Source: Hymenobacter properus (GTDB lineage Bacteria; Bacteroidota; Bacteroidia; Cytophagales; Hymenobacteraceae). From it: DNA of 64,000 bases. Below the pieces are notes generated by a model. That model was not told the DNA's origin, ran no database searches, and saw only the letters and a list, made by a program, of their open reading frames with translations. Shown here piece by piece: positions 1 through 7,786 of this stretch (position 1 is its first letter; each line of letters starts with the position of its first letter). The position numbers were made by a program, and so were the translations under genes. The stretch is from NCBI RefSeq assembly GCF_015694735.1, contig NZ_JADQDP010000002.1, forward strand, positions 1,302,001 through 1,366,000. The letters are read 5' to 3'.

Positions 1-2
1 TT

Positions 3-578
3 GTATTTCTCTGTTGCGTAGCCCGCCCTGCAAGGGCTCAGGCACCCGCTGCCTTTCCTCTTGATAAGGCAACGCGCCGGATATCCTACGCGGCGGTGGT
101 GCCGGTAGCTGGTGCAAGTCAGGCAGATTTGCAGGCCCGCGCTCAAGCATGGGCAAACGGCATAGCCCCCGCCGACCAGCCTCCCCTTGTGGCCAGTGAG
201 CAGGGCACCGAAGTGGTTACTGCTTCAGGTGCGCAGCCTTTTGTCTATACCTACGACCTAACCCAAACAATCGGTGGCTATCCCCGCCACCGGACCACCA
301 AGCTGGTGCTCCACTACACTGCTAAGCTGTCGCTACGGGAGGGCCGCTATCGGTACGTGGTGACGGATTTCATTATGGAGTACCCCTTGGCCAAGCCGCC
401 GTCGCCCGCTCGGTTGCCGGCCGAAGCCGTCTTGATTGAAGCACGGCCCCTCAACGAGGATGGTAGCAGTTCACTAACGGCCGAGCGCAAGGCCTTTGCG
501 GAAGCTGCTGCGAAGTTGCAAGCACAGTTGAAAGAAAAGATGAACATGACCGTCAACGCGTCTGAAGCAAAACAATAG
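3..578 (+). CDS. Secreted DUF4468-like protein, 5' truncated by window edge
   Basis: The frame is open to the left edge: codons from position 3 read VFLCCVARPARAQA before the first internal GTG at 96. This is the end of a signal peptide with an AQA cleavage site, so the true start lies outside the window. The mature part is about 175 residues. A central stretch (TTKLVLHYTAKLSLREGRYRYVV, read in pieces) alternates like beta strands and resembles the DUF4468 (TBP-like fold) proteins common in Bacteroidota. The C-terminus is a charged alanine-rich helix ending in EAKQ. The function of that family is unknown. An imperfect hairpin with a T run follows 55 bases after the stop. The family assignment is tentative; coding status and truncation are clear. 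Confidence 0.7.
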   Translation, partial: VFLCCVARPARAQAPAAFPLDKATRRISYAAVVPVAGASQADLQARAQAWANGIAPADQPPLVASEQGTEVVTASGAQPFVYTYDLTQTIGGYPRHRTTKLVLHYTAKLSLREGRYRYVVTDFIMEYPLAKPPSPARLPAEAVLIEARPLNEDGSSSLTAERKAFAEAAAKLQAQLKEKMNMTVNASEAKQ

Positions 579-632
579 GATGTGTAAACCCCGCTGGCAC
601 GCGGCACCGAAGCGCTCCAGCCGCCAAAATTT

Positions 633-661
633 AAAAGGGCGCCCCAGCGGACGCCTTTTTT
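633..661. terminator. Imperfect intrinsic terminator
   Basis: An A-rich, GGGCGCC-type stem is followed by GGACGCC and a run of six T. One base is bulged. It lies between the end of the plus-strand DUF4468-like gene and the stop of the minus-strand remnant, so it could serve either strand. Confidence 0.6.
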
Positions 662-680
662 CCTGCAAACGCTTCGTACC

Positions 681-839
681 CTATAGCCCAGCCGGCGGCG
701 CGGGCGCGTCGGTCACCGCGTAGTCCTCGTATTTGCGGGCGCCGGTGGTGGCGTAGCGGGCCTTGCCGATGGCGCAGAGGTCGATGAGTTCATTATAAAG
801 CGCGTTGCCGGGCTGAATGCGTGCGTCGGCGCGCGCCAT
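681..839 (-). pseudogene. Remnant of an unidentified gene (C-terminal part)
   Basis: Reading the minus strand from ATG at 839 gives 52 residues (MARADARIQPGNALYNELID onward, then LCAIGKARYATTGARKYEDY) ending in a proline/alanine tail and TAG. The composition looks like real protein, with amphipathic and aromatic residues, rather than a high-GC shadow frame. A TAG codon sits six codons before the ATG, and sequence further upstream is not coding-like. This is most simply the 3' end of a decayed gene. I do not recognise the family. It could instead be a genuine small protein, since the ATG is in frame and has no internal stop. Confidence 0.4.
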
Positions 840-949
840 AGTGGCGAAAGCAACCTAAGAAACGGGCTTGGGTTGGTGCTGCAGGGACTAGTGGTTCGAG
901 CAGGCTTCAATGCAGAGCAGATAAGGCGCAGGAAGCGGCGGTGGCTTAG

Positions 950-976
950 GTGTCTGCAAGTAGTATCTTCAGACAC
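950..976. other. Small inverted repeat directly before a start codon
   Basis: GTGTCTG at 950-956 pairs with CAGACAC at 970-976 across a 13-base loop, ending two bases before the ATG at 979. It would hold the start region of the following mRNA in a weak hairpin. It may be chance. Confidence 0.35.
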
Positions 977-978
977 TT

Positions 979-1365
979 ATGCTGAAAACCCTTGCCTTCG
1001 CAGTCATTTTGAGTTCTGTCTTTGCCAAAGCTACTCAAAAAGAACCCCAGTCGACCATTGTCGTTTCGTATAGCGCCATTGGATGTACGTGTGCCCAGTG
1101 GATGATTAACACAAAGCCGGCCGTGAAATACCCGGAATACATCTATTTGGAGAAGGAGAAAGCGAGTATTCCAGATGCTGATGACTTGTGGGATGGCGAG
1201 AACCTCCCGTTGCAACTGCGTGTGAGGGGGTATTTTAAACCGTTGAAAGGCGTACCGGCCAAATTTACCAGCGCGAGGTACCTGGAAAGGGGCCGCCCCA
1301 ACCCGGCAAGAATATTTCGCTATACCTCTTTAACCGTTTTAAAAAGGGGACCTCGGACCCGTTGA
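979..1365 (+). CDS. Small secreted protein with CxC-AQW motif
   Basis: This 128-residue protein begins with a short hydrophobic signal-like segment (residues 2-17, LKTLAFAVILSSVFAK). The most distinctive feature is a CTCAQW motif at 36-41, followed by a tyrosine-rich YIYLEK segment, a PDADDLWDGENLPL segment and a C-terminal IFRYTSLTVL strand. I have no named family for it. The two close cysteines could bind metal or form a disulfide, but no enzyme motif is visible. The start lies two bases after a small hairpin and there is no recognisable ribosome-binding site, as is usual here. The region is less G+C-rich than the neighbouring pectate lyase. The 220 bases after the stop hold no feature I can name. 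Confidence 0.6.
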   Translation: MLKTLAFAVILSSVFAKATQKEPQSTIVVSYSAIGCTCAQWMINTKPAVKYPEYIYLEKEKASIPDADDLWDGENLPLQLRVRGYFKPLKGVPAKFTSARYLERGRPNPARIFRYTSLTVLKRGPRTR

Positions 1366-1586
1366 GTTCTGAGAAGATGGGCGGCCAGAATTATTGACCA
1401 GACGTGCGTAGGTGCCAGTTACTGCTCCATTTCATCAGGCTCTGTTCCCTCCGGCAACGTTGCCGGCATCGATTGCATAAATATAGTCATTCCCATAGCC
1501 TTGTATGGCAAGCATTTCGGCGGGCCGGCGGGTAGGTTTGTGTAAACAGCTGAGCGTTTTACCCATCCCACCCAACCCCTTTTCCT

Positions 1587-3860
1587 ATGAAGCGACTGCT
1601 TTCCTTACTCATTCTTTCCTTGCTGCTGACGCCGGGGCTGCTGCGCGCCCAGGCGCCCACCCTCGTCGAATCGAGCGGCTGGCTGGAGACGGCCTACGTG
1701 CGCTGGTCGCCCGTGGCCGGTGCCCAGAGCTACAACGTGTACTACACCGGCCAAGGCCTCGTGAATCAGAAGCTGGATGACCAGCTGATTCGCAACTACG
1801 GCACCTTTTACCGGGCCGATGCGCTGGGTTTGCAGCCGGGCACCTACACGCTCAAGGTGGCGCCCGTGATAGGCGGGGTAGAAGGCACGCCCACCACCAC
1901 ACCCACGCTTACGGTGCTGCCCCAGGACCGCACCGGGTTCGCCTTCAACGGCGGCCGCGTGCCGGGCGCTTACACCGCCACCGGCACCCTCAAGCCCAAC
2001 GCGGTGGTGCTCTACATCACCCAAAACAGCAAAAACACGGTGTCGCTCAACGTAACTGGGGCCACCACCAACCCCTGCGTGGGCCTGCAAACCATCCTCG
2101 ACGGCTTTAAGAAAGGGCGCGATGCCCGGCCGCTGGTGGTGCGCCTGGTGGGCAACATCACCGACCTGAGCTACATGCTCAACGGCGACATCGTGGTGGA
2201 GAATAACAACTTCGCTTCCAGCTATATCACCGTGGAAGGCGTGGGCAACGATGCCGTGGCCAACGGTTGGGGTATCCGTATCAAGGGCGCTTCCAACGTG
2301 GAAGTCCGCAACATCGGCACCATGAACTGCGACAGCGACGAGGGCGACAACATCGGCCTGCAGCAGGACAACGACTACATCTGGGTGCACAACTGCGACT
2401 TCTTCTACGGCCACGCCGGCAGCGCCGCCGACCAGGTAAAGGGCGACGGCGCCCTCGACTGCAAGAAGTCGACCTACGTGACTTTCTCCTACAACCACTT
2501 CTGGGACTCGGGCAAATCGAACCTGCTGGGTTTGAGCGAAAACACCACCCAGGGCCTCTACATCACCTACCACCACAACTGGTACGACCACTCCGACTCG
2601 CGCCACCCCCGCGTGCGCTTCTACTCGGCCCACGTGTACAACAACTACTACGACGGCAACGCCAAGTACGGGGCCGGCTCCACGGAGGGCTCCTCGGTGT
2701 TCATGGAAAGCAACTATTTCCGCAACTGCAAGTACCCCATGCTGACCTCGATGCAGGGCACCGACGTGTACAACCCCGCCACGCAGCGCAACGACTACAC
2801 CAACATGCCCATCTTCTCGAACGAGGATGGCGGCACCATCAAGGCCTTCGACAACTTCATGACCGGGCAGACCCGTTTCGTGCCCTACGGCGCCACCGGC
2901 TTCCCCAACCCGACCGTGGATTTTGACGCCTACGTGGTGACCAGCCGCACCCAAACGGTGCCCGCCACGGTTACGTCGGCCTACGGCGCCAATGCCTACA
3001 ACAACTTCGACACGAATTCGGCGGTGATGTACGCCTACACCCCTGATAACCCCACCGCGGCCCGCGACAATGCCATGCTGTACGGCGGGCGCGTGAAAGG
3101 CGGCGACTTCCAGTGGACGTTCAACAACGCGGTCGATGATGTGTCGTCGGCCGTGAACCTGCCCCTGCAAACGGCGCTGGTGAACTATACCGGCGGGCTG
3201 GTGTCGGTGCAGGGCGACGCTGCTCCGCCCACGGGTGGTGGCACTGGCGGGGGCGGTACAGGCGGCGGTACGTCTACCTCGGGCATGGTGCACAATTTCA
3301 CCGTGTCGGGCACCACCAGCACGTTCTACACCATCACCGGCAACCTGTCCACGTCGCAAGGCACGGTCACGTACTACGGCCAGACCCTGACGCAGTGCCT
3401 GAAGATGGAGTCGACCACCAACATTGCCTTCACCACCACGGCGCCCGCCATCCTCACGCTGGTGTTCAACACGGCCTTCAGCGGCACGGTGAAAATTGAC
3501 AATGTTAACCAAATGGTGTCGGGAGGAGTGTATTCGACGACGCTGCCGGCCGGCGCCCACCAGATTGCCAAAGGCACCACCGCCAACCTCTACTACCTGA
3601 GCACATCTTACAACCCTACGGCCGCCCGCAGCCAGGCCGAACTGGCCCTGAAGCTATACCCCAACCCCGCCACGGATGAGGTGACGGTGGCCTGGACGAG
3701 TCGGCAGGCCTTTGCGATTTACAGCGTGACGGGCAGCCTGCTGAAAACCGGCGTCACCAACCAGCCGCTCAACCTGAAGGACCTGAAGCCCGGCCTCTAC
3801 CTCATTCAGCTACGCGACGAAGACGGCTACCTGCGGGCCAGCCGCCTGCTGAAGCAGTAA
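1587..3860 (+). CDS. Secreted pectate lyase (PL1-like) with T9SS sorting domain
   Basis: This 757-residue multidomain enzyme should cleave pectate by beta-elimination outside the cell. A signal peptide occupies residues 1-22 (cut after LLRAQA). A fibronectin-III-like segment at 24-112 is followed by the right-handed beta-helix lyase domain (about 115-545). Family-typical features include the acidic calcium-binding stretch DSDEGDNIG near 249-257, DGALDC near 287, YHHNWYDHSDSRHPRVR (328-344, with the catalytic arginine expected in HPRVR) and VYNNYYDG (350-357). A glycine-rich linker (549-562) leads to a beta-rich, probably carbohydrate-binding module (566-675). The last 70 residues (LYPNPATDEV onward) form a type A T9SS sorting domain, implying export by PorSS and attachment at or release from the cell surface. 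A strong terminator follows. Confidence 0.92.
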   Translation: MKRLLSLLILSLLLTPGLLRAQAPTLVESSGWLETAYVRWSPVAGAQSYNVYYTGQGLVNQKLDDQLIRNYGTFYRADALGLQPGTYTLKVAPVIGGVEGTPTTTPTLTVLPQDRTGFAFNGGRVPGAYTATGTLKPNAVVLYITQNSKNTVSLNVTGATTNPCVGLQTILDGFKKGRDARPLVVRLVGNITDLSYMLNGDIVVENNNFASSYITVEGVGNDAVANGWGIRIKGASNVEVRNIGTMNCDSDEGDNIGLQQDNDYIWVHNCDFFYGHAGSAADQVKGDGALDCKKSTYVTFSYNHFWDSGKSNLLGLSENTTQGLYITYHHNWYDHSDSRHPRVRFYSAHVYNNYYDGNAKYGAGSTEGSSVFMESNYFRNCKYPMLTSMQGTDVYNPATQRNDYTNMPIFSNEDGGTIKAFDNFMTGQTRFVPYGATGFPNPTVDFDAYVVTSRTQTVPATVTSAYGANAYNNFDTNSAVMYAYTPDNPTAARDNAMLYGGRVKGGDFQWTFNNAVDDVSSAVNLPLQTALVNYTGGLVSVQGDAAPPTGGGTGGGGTGGGTSTSGMVHNFTVSGTTSTFYTITGNLSTSQGTVTYYGQTLTQCLKMESTTNIAFTTTAPAILTLVFNTAFSGTVKIDNVNQMVSGGVYSTTLPAGAHQIAKGTTANLYYLSTSYNPTAARSQAELALKLYPNPATDEVTVAWTSRQAFAIYSVTGSLLKTGVTNQPLNLKDLKPGLYLIQLRDEDGYLRASRLLKQ

Positions 3861-3887
3861 GCTCCCGCATTTGCTACGACTATCCAG

Positions 3888-3914
3888 AAAGGGCGCCCCA
3901 ACGGGCGCCCTTTC
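3888..3914 (+). terminator. Intrinsic terminator of the pectate lyase gene
   Basis: A perfect 11-bp stem (AAAGGGCGCCC with GGGCGCCCTTT) and a four-base loop lie 27 bases after the stop codon. Confidence 0.85.
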
Positions 3915-4019
3915 GATTCTAAAATGGCCTGGCTTGGGCATTGGAGAAGCCGTGGCCGCGTGTGTTGGTGAGTAGGTTATGCTTTGCAGTTCTATGCTTA
4001 ATAATCTGACTTATAATCT

Positions 4020-4027
4020 TATATTTG
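4020..4027 (+). promoter_or_regulatory. Bacteroidota -7 box (TATATTTG)
   Basis: TATATTTG matches the TAnnTTTG box used by the Bacteroidota housekeeping sigma factor and sits in a locally AT-rich stretch. The start codon follows 37 bases later. No well-spaced TTG (-33) element is visible. Confidence 0.5.
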
Positions 4028-4064
4028 AGAGTATATCCCTCCCGCGTCGCAGTCCACATTTCTT

Positions 4065-4802
4065 ATGAAGCAGCATTACTACTTCCTGCTGTTGGCGCTG
4101 GCCCTGCCCGCTGCGGCAAGCGCTCAAACCAAGCCCAGCGCGCCCGACGAACATGTTACCGGCTATCAGGCCACACCCAGACTTCGCTCGCGGGTGTATG
4201 TGGGCCTGCAGGCCGCCGTGCCGGTTTATTGGCGCGAGCTAAGTGCCCGCGACCTGACTCTTGACGGCTGGGAGGTGCTGGCCGTTTTCGCGGGTGTGCG
4301 CTTCAATGCCAATTGGGCTGTGCAGGTGGGACTCAACGTGGATGGTTTTGGGCATTCATACGATATCATTCCCGGCGTGACTGGACCTGGCGGGCCGGGC
4401 CAGCCCACGGGCACTGGCCGTTTCAGTGGCCGGTTAGCGGCGATGCCCGTGCTGCTGCGTTTCAACCCGGGCTGGCGCCCTGCGCCGCAGTGCCAACTCG
4501 AAGCCTTTGCCGGCGTCACGCCCCAATGGCAGCGCTTCGATAGGCGGGAGTCCACCGCACTACCCGGCCAGCCCCAACTCGAAACCACCGAGCAACTGCG
4601 CACCACCAACCTCTACGCCACGGCGGGCCTGGCCGGCGTGGTGAATGTGGGGCCGGGCGCTGAGGTAACGGTAGAAGCTGCTCTCAACCAACGCAGCTAC
4701 AGCAGCGGCGCGGCCCCGCATGGCCGCGCCCTGGCCCCCACGCTTGGGGCCAGCTTCCGCTACTATTTTGGGAGCCGGCCCCGCCACACCAGCTACTTAT
4801 AA
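4065..4802 (+). CDS. Outer-membrane beta-barrel protein (porin-like)
   Basis: This 245-residue protein has a clear signal peptide (MKQHYYFLLLALALPAAASA, cut before QTK). The rest alternates polar and hydrophobic residues in repeated strand-like units (VYVGLQAAVPVYW, WAVQVGLNVDGF, LYATAGLAGVVN, VTVEAALNQRSY) and ends in ASFRYYFG, close to the aromatic C-terminal pattern of outer-membrane barrels. A proline/glycine-rich loop lies at about 108-119. It fits the outer-membrane beta-barrel superfamily common in Bacteroidota; substrate and function are unknown. A TAnnTTTG box precedes it. No terminator is evident before the epimerase gene. Confidence 0.7.
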   Translation: MKQHYYFLLLALALPAAASAQTKPSAPDEHVTGYQATPRLRSRVYVGLQAAVPVYWRELSARDLTLDGWEVLAVFAGVRFNANWAVQVGLNVDGFGHSYDIIPGVTGPGGPGQPTGTGRFSGRLAAMPVLLRFNPGWRPAPQCQLEAFAGVTPQWQRFDRRESTALPGQPQLETTEQLRTTNLYATAGLAGVVNVGPGAEVTVEAALNQRSYSSGAAPHGRALAPTLGASFRYYFGSRPRHTSYL

Positions 4803-4843
4803 TACCTGAGAGAGGGGCGCGGGCGCGCATCGCGGGACGTGGC

Positions 4844-4851
4844 TTACTTTG
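4844..4851 (+). promoter_or_regulatory. Possible -7 box (TTACTTTG) before the epimerase gene
   Basis: Seven of eight positions match TAnnTTTG, and the ATG follows 30 bases later. No -33 element is obvious, so this is only suggestive. It supports starting the epimerase at 4882 rather than at an in-frame codon at 4849, which would lie inside the box. Confidence 0.35.
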
Positions 4852-4881
4852 GCGGCGTCATTTGCGACCGAACCCACGTCC

Positions 4882-5997
4882 ATGCCCGGCACCACCATCC
4901 AAGCCATCAGTCTCTACAAGCTGCTCGTGCCGCTGAAGGAGCCCTTCATCATTTCTCTGGGCCCGCTCACGGCCGTGGAAAACATTGTGGTGGTCATTCG
5001 CACCGCCGACGGGCACGTGGGCTACGGCGAAAGCAGTCCCTTTCTCACTATCAACGGCGAGAGCGTGGACACGGGCTTCATTGTGGGCCAGTACTTCGCG
5101 CCCGCCCTGCAGGGCCGCGACGCGCTGGACCTGCCCGGCTGCCTGGCCGAGCTGGACCGCATCATTTACGGCAACAGCAGCATCAAAAGCGCCTTCGACA
5201 TTGCCCTGCACGACGTGGCGGCCCAGCACGCGGGCCTGCCGCTCTACGAGTTTTTGGGCGGGAAAAACGACAAAGTGCTTACCACCGACATGACCGTGAG
5301 CCTAGGCTCGCCCGCCAAGATGCAGGCCGATGCCGTGCGCTTTCAGCAGGAGGGGTTTCCGGCCATCAAGGTGAAATTGGGCGGCACGCTGGAAGACGAT
5401 GTGGCCCGCATCCGGGCCATTCGGGCGGGCATCGGGCCCACGCACCCACTGCGCATCGACGCCAACCAGGGCTGGCAAACAGCCGACCGGGCCATTGCCG
5501 TGCTGCAGGCCCTGGGCGAGTTCAACATCGAGCATTGCGAGGAGCCTATTCTGCGCCAGCACTTCATGGAGCTGAGCCGGGTGCGGGCCGCCTCGCCCAT
5601 CCCCATCATGGCCGACGAAAGCTGCGGCGATGAGCACGACGCGGCCCGCCTCATTCAGCTGCAGGCCTGCCAGATGCTGAACATCAAGCTGGGCAAGTCG
5701 TCGGGCTTTCACCGGGCCCAAAAAATTGCCCGACTGGGCGAAGCGGCGGGGATGACCCTGCAGGTGGGCGGCTTCCTGGAATCGCGCCTGGGCATGACGG
5801 CCGCCGCCCACCTGGCGCTGAGCAGCCCGGCCATTCACCACTGCGATTTTGACACCCCGCTCATGTTCACCGACGACCCCGTGGTGGGCGGCTTCCAGTA
5901 CCAGCCTGGTGGCGTGATTGAGATGCCCACCGGCCCCGGCCTGGGCGCCACCATCGACGAGGACTGGCTGCGTCGGGCCGAACAGGTGCATTTCTGA
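4882..5997 (+). CDS. Dipeptide epimerase (L-Ala-D/L-Glu epimerase type, enolase superfamily)
   Basis: This 371-residue cytoplasmic enzyme is expected to epimerise dipeptides such as L-Ala-D-Glu released from murein peptides. Signatures of the muconate-lactonizing/dipeptide-epimerase subgroup are in order: KVK (163-165, catalytic lysine on the KxK strand), metal ligands in DANQGW (Asp193), EEP (220-222) and ADES (Asp245), and the second catalytic lysine in NIKLGKSSG (Lys269). The start at 4882 (MPGTTIQAIS) is chosen because family members begin there; the upstream in-frame codons cover a likely promoter. Its stop overlaps the ATG of the next gene (TGATG), so the two are translationally coupled. 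Exact dipeptide specificity cannot be read from sequence. Confidence 0.9.
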   Translation: MPGTTIQAISLYKLLVPLKEPFIISLGPLTAVENIVVVIRTADGHVGYGESSPFLTINGESVDTGFIVGQYFAPALQGRDALDLPGCLAELDRIIYGNSSIKSAFDIALHDVAAQHAGLPLYEFLGGKNDKVLTTDMTVSLGSPAKMQADAVRFQQEGFPAIKVKLGGTLEDDVARIRAIRAGIGPTHPLRIDANQGWQTADRAIAVLQALGEFNIEHCEEPILRQHFMELSRVRAASPIPIMADESCGDEHDAARLIQLQACQMLNIKLGKSSGFHRAQKIARLGEAAGMTLQVGGFLESRLGMTAAAHLALSSPAIHHCDFDTPLMFTDDPVVGGFQYQPGGVIEMPTGPGLGATIDEDWLRRAEQVHF

Positions 5998-7223
5998 TGC
6001 GGCGCGCCTGGTTTCTGTTGCTGCTGGGGCTGCTGAGCTACCCGGCCAAGGCGCAGCGGCCCAATCTGCTGCGGCAGGTGCTGCGCCACGACAGCGCGGG
6101 CCTGGGCCGCGTGTTGGCCCGGCCGGACTTCTACCGCCTGCAAATCCAGTACACCCAGATTCGGCGCGACGCGGCAGGGCAGCCGCATTTTCGCACCTAC
6201 CGCTACCACGTGCGGCCCCGGCAGTATTTCTACCCGGCCAGCACCGTGAAGCTGGCCGCCGCCGCGTTGGCCCTGCAGAAGCTGCGCGCCCTGGCCGCCA
6301 CCGTGCCCGGCCTCGGCCCCGATTCGCCCATGCTGACGGATTCAGCCTTTGCCGGCCAAACGCGGGTGCAGCGCGACAGCAGCAGCGCCAGCGGCCGGCC
6401 CACGGTGGCCAACTACATCCGCAAAGCCTTGTTGGTGAGTGATAATGATGCTTTCAATCGGCTATATGAATTCGTGGGCCCCGCGGAGTTGAACCGCGAG
6501 CTGGCCCGTCTGGGCCTGCGCCATAGCCGCCTGCTGCACCGCTTGTCGGTGGGCGACCAGGAGCCCGGCAGCCGCCACCTCAACCCCATCCGCTTCTACG
6601 CCGATACGGCCGCTACGCAGCTGCTCGCTCAGCTGCCCGCCCGGTACGATGCGGAGCCCTGGCCCCAGCTGCACCTGCGGGGCGAGGCTGTTGGGCAAGC
6701 GTATATGAAAGGAAATACTGTGGTGCCCGGCCCGCTCGATTTCCACCAGAAAAACGCCTTCTCCCTGCCCGACCAGCAGCGGCTGTTGCGCACCATTCTC
6801 TTCCCCGAAACCGTGCCGCCCGCGCAGCGCCTGCGCCTCGCGCCCGAGGACTACGCCTTGCTGCGCGCGGCCCTGTCGGAACTGCCGCGCGAGAGCCGGC
6901 ACCCGCGCTACGACCCGGCCCATTACCCCGACACCTACGCCAAGTTTCTGCTGGGCGGGGCGGGCCTGACGCCGTTGCCGCCGGGCGTGCGGGTGTTCAA
7001 TAAAATCGGGCAGGCCTACGGCTTTCTCCTCGACAACGCCTATGTGCAGGACGAGGCCCACGGCGTGGAGTTTCTGCTCAGCGCCGTGCTTTACGTGAAC
7101 GCCGACGGTGTGCTCAACGACGATAAATACGAGTACGACAGCATCGGCTTTCCCTTCCTGCGCGACCTGGGCCGGCGGGTATACGAAGCGGAATTGGGGC
7201 GGGCGACGTCAAGGCAGCGCTAG
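5997..7223 (+). CDS. Secreted serine hydrolase of the class A beta-lactamase fold
   Basis: This 408-residue protein has a signal peptide (cut after SYPAKA). It carries the three beta-lactamase/DD-peptidase signatures: STVK at 82-85 (nucleophile Ser82), SDN at 148-150 and KIG at 336-338 (a KTG variant). It is longer than class A beta-lactamases (about 290) and belongs to a Bacteroidota group of periplasmic hydrolases of uncertain substrate. Translational coupling to the dipeptide epimerase (one-base overlap) suggests both act on cell-wall peptides, with this protein in the periplasm and the epimerase in the cytoplasm. That functional link is inference. A long insertion with histidine-rich turns separates SDN and KIG. 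It converges on the DCC gene with a 12-base gap. Confidence 0.82.
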   Translation: MRRAWFLLLLGLLSYPAKAQRPNLLRQVLRHDSAGLGRVLARPDFYRLQIQYTQIRRDAAGQPHFRTYRYHVRPRQYFYPASTVKLAAAALALQKLRALAATVPGLGPDSPMLTDSAFAGQTRVQRDSSSASGRPTVANYIRKALLVSDNDAFNRLYEFVGPAELNRELARLGLRHSRLLHRLSVGDQEPGSRHLNPIRFYADTAATQLLAQLPARYDAEPWPQLHLRGEAVGQAYMKGNTVVPGPLDFHQKNAFSLPDQQRLLRTILFPETVPPAQRLRLAPEDYALLRAALSELPRESRHPRYDPAHYPDTYAKFLLGGAGLTPLPPGVRVFNKIGQAYGFLLDNAYVQDEAHGVEFLLSAVLYVNADGVLNDDKYEYDSIGFPFLRDLGRRVYEAELGRATSRQR

Positions 7224-7235
7224 CCCGGCCTGTTT

Positions 7236-7655
7236 CTACAAAAACCGCGCTTTCAACTCGGGTGTGGGCAGCCAGCAGCTTTCCTCACGGCCAAACCAGC
7301 GGTAGCGGTGCCGGGCCACGAAGCGGTAGGCGGCATCGCGCCAGGCGCGGGGCAGCACCTCGGCCAGGGCTGCCGCCTGCCACAGGCCGCCCAGGCCGCG
7401 CGCAATGCGCAGCACCGCGCCGGAGTGCGAATAAAAGCGCCCGTCGCTGAGCAATACCACCGAGTCGGGTTCGGCTGCGAGGGCAGCGGGGGCCACACCG
7501 TGAGCAGCCAGCAGGCCCCGGCCGGCCTCGCTTTGCAGGGCGGCAAAGCGGTAGCGGCCCGCCGCGTCGTGGCGAATGACGAACTGCACGAAGCCGTTGC
7601 AGAGGTTGCACACGCCGTCGAACAAGATGACGTCGGAGGGGGAGGGGGCAGGCAT
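7236..7655 (-). CDS. DCC-family thiol-disulfide oxidoreductase (DUF393)
   Basis: This 139-residue protein has the family's defining N-terminal motif DGVCNLCN at 13-20 (Asp13, Cys16, Cys19), preceded by the VILF strand. Further features are FAALQSEAGRGLL and the tryptophan-rich C-terminal YRFVARHRYRWFG. Length is normal for DUF393. The CxxC pair predicts thiol-disulfide chemistry in a thioredoxin-like fold. It is divergently transcribed from an HTTM membrane protein; DCC and HTTM domains are repeatedly associated in bacteria, so a shared redox or membrane process is likely, though the substrate is unknown. Confidence 0.88.
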   Translation of the reverse strand: MPAPSPSDVILFDGVCNLCNGFVQFVIRHDAAGRYRFAALQSEAGRGLLAAHGVAPAALAAEPDSVVLLSDGRFYSHSGAVLRIARGLGGLWQAAALAEVLPRAWRDAAYRFVARHRYRWFGREESCWLPTPELKARFL

Positions 7656-7786
7656 GGCGGCGGGTGTTGGTTGAGGACTAACGCGGCTTGGTGCCCGCTT
7701 GTTTGGTCCAGCTTAGGCTTTGCTGTTGCAACCAAGCACCCCGCGGTGCGGTACAGAAGGCACCCTTCCCACGCCCAACCCGACGA

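Noticed and set aside
713-976. 87-codon minus-strand ORF
   Set aside because: Composition is Arg/Pro/Ser/Thr-rich and signal-free. A different minus frame (681-839) reads as genuine protein across the same bases.
1605-3560. Long minus-strand open frame opposite the pectate lyase (651 codons)
   Set aside because: Its translation is low-complexity His/Gly/Val/Arg-rich, typical of a frame opposite a high-GC gene. The plus strand has a complete, motif-rich protein.
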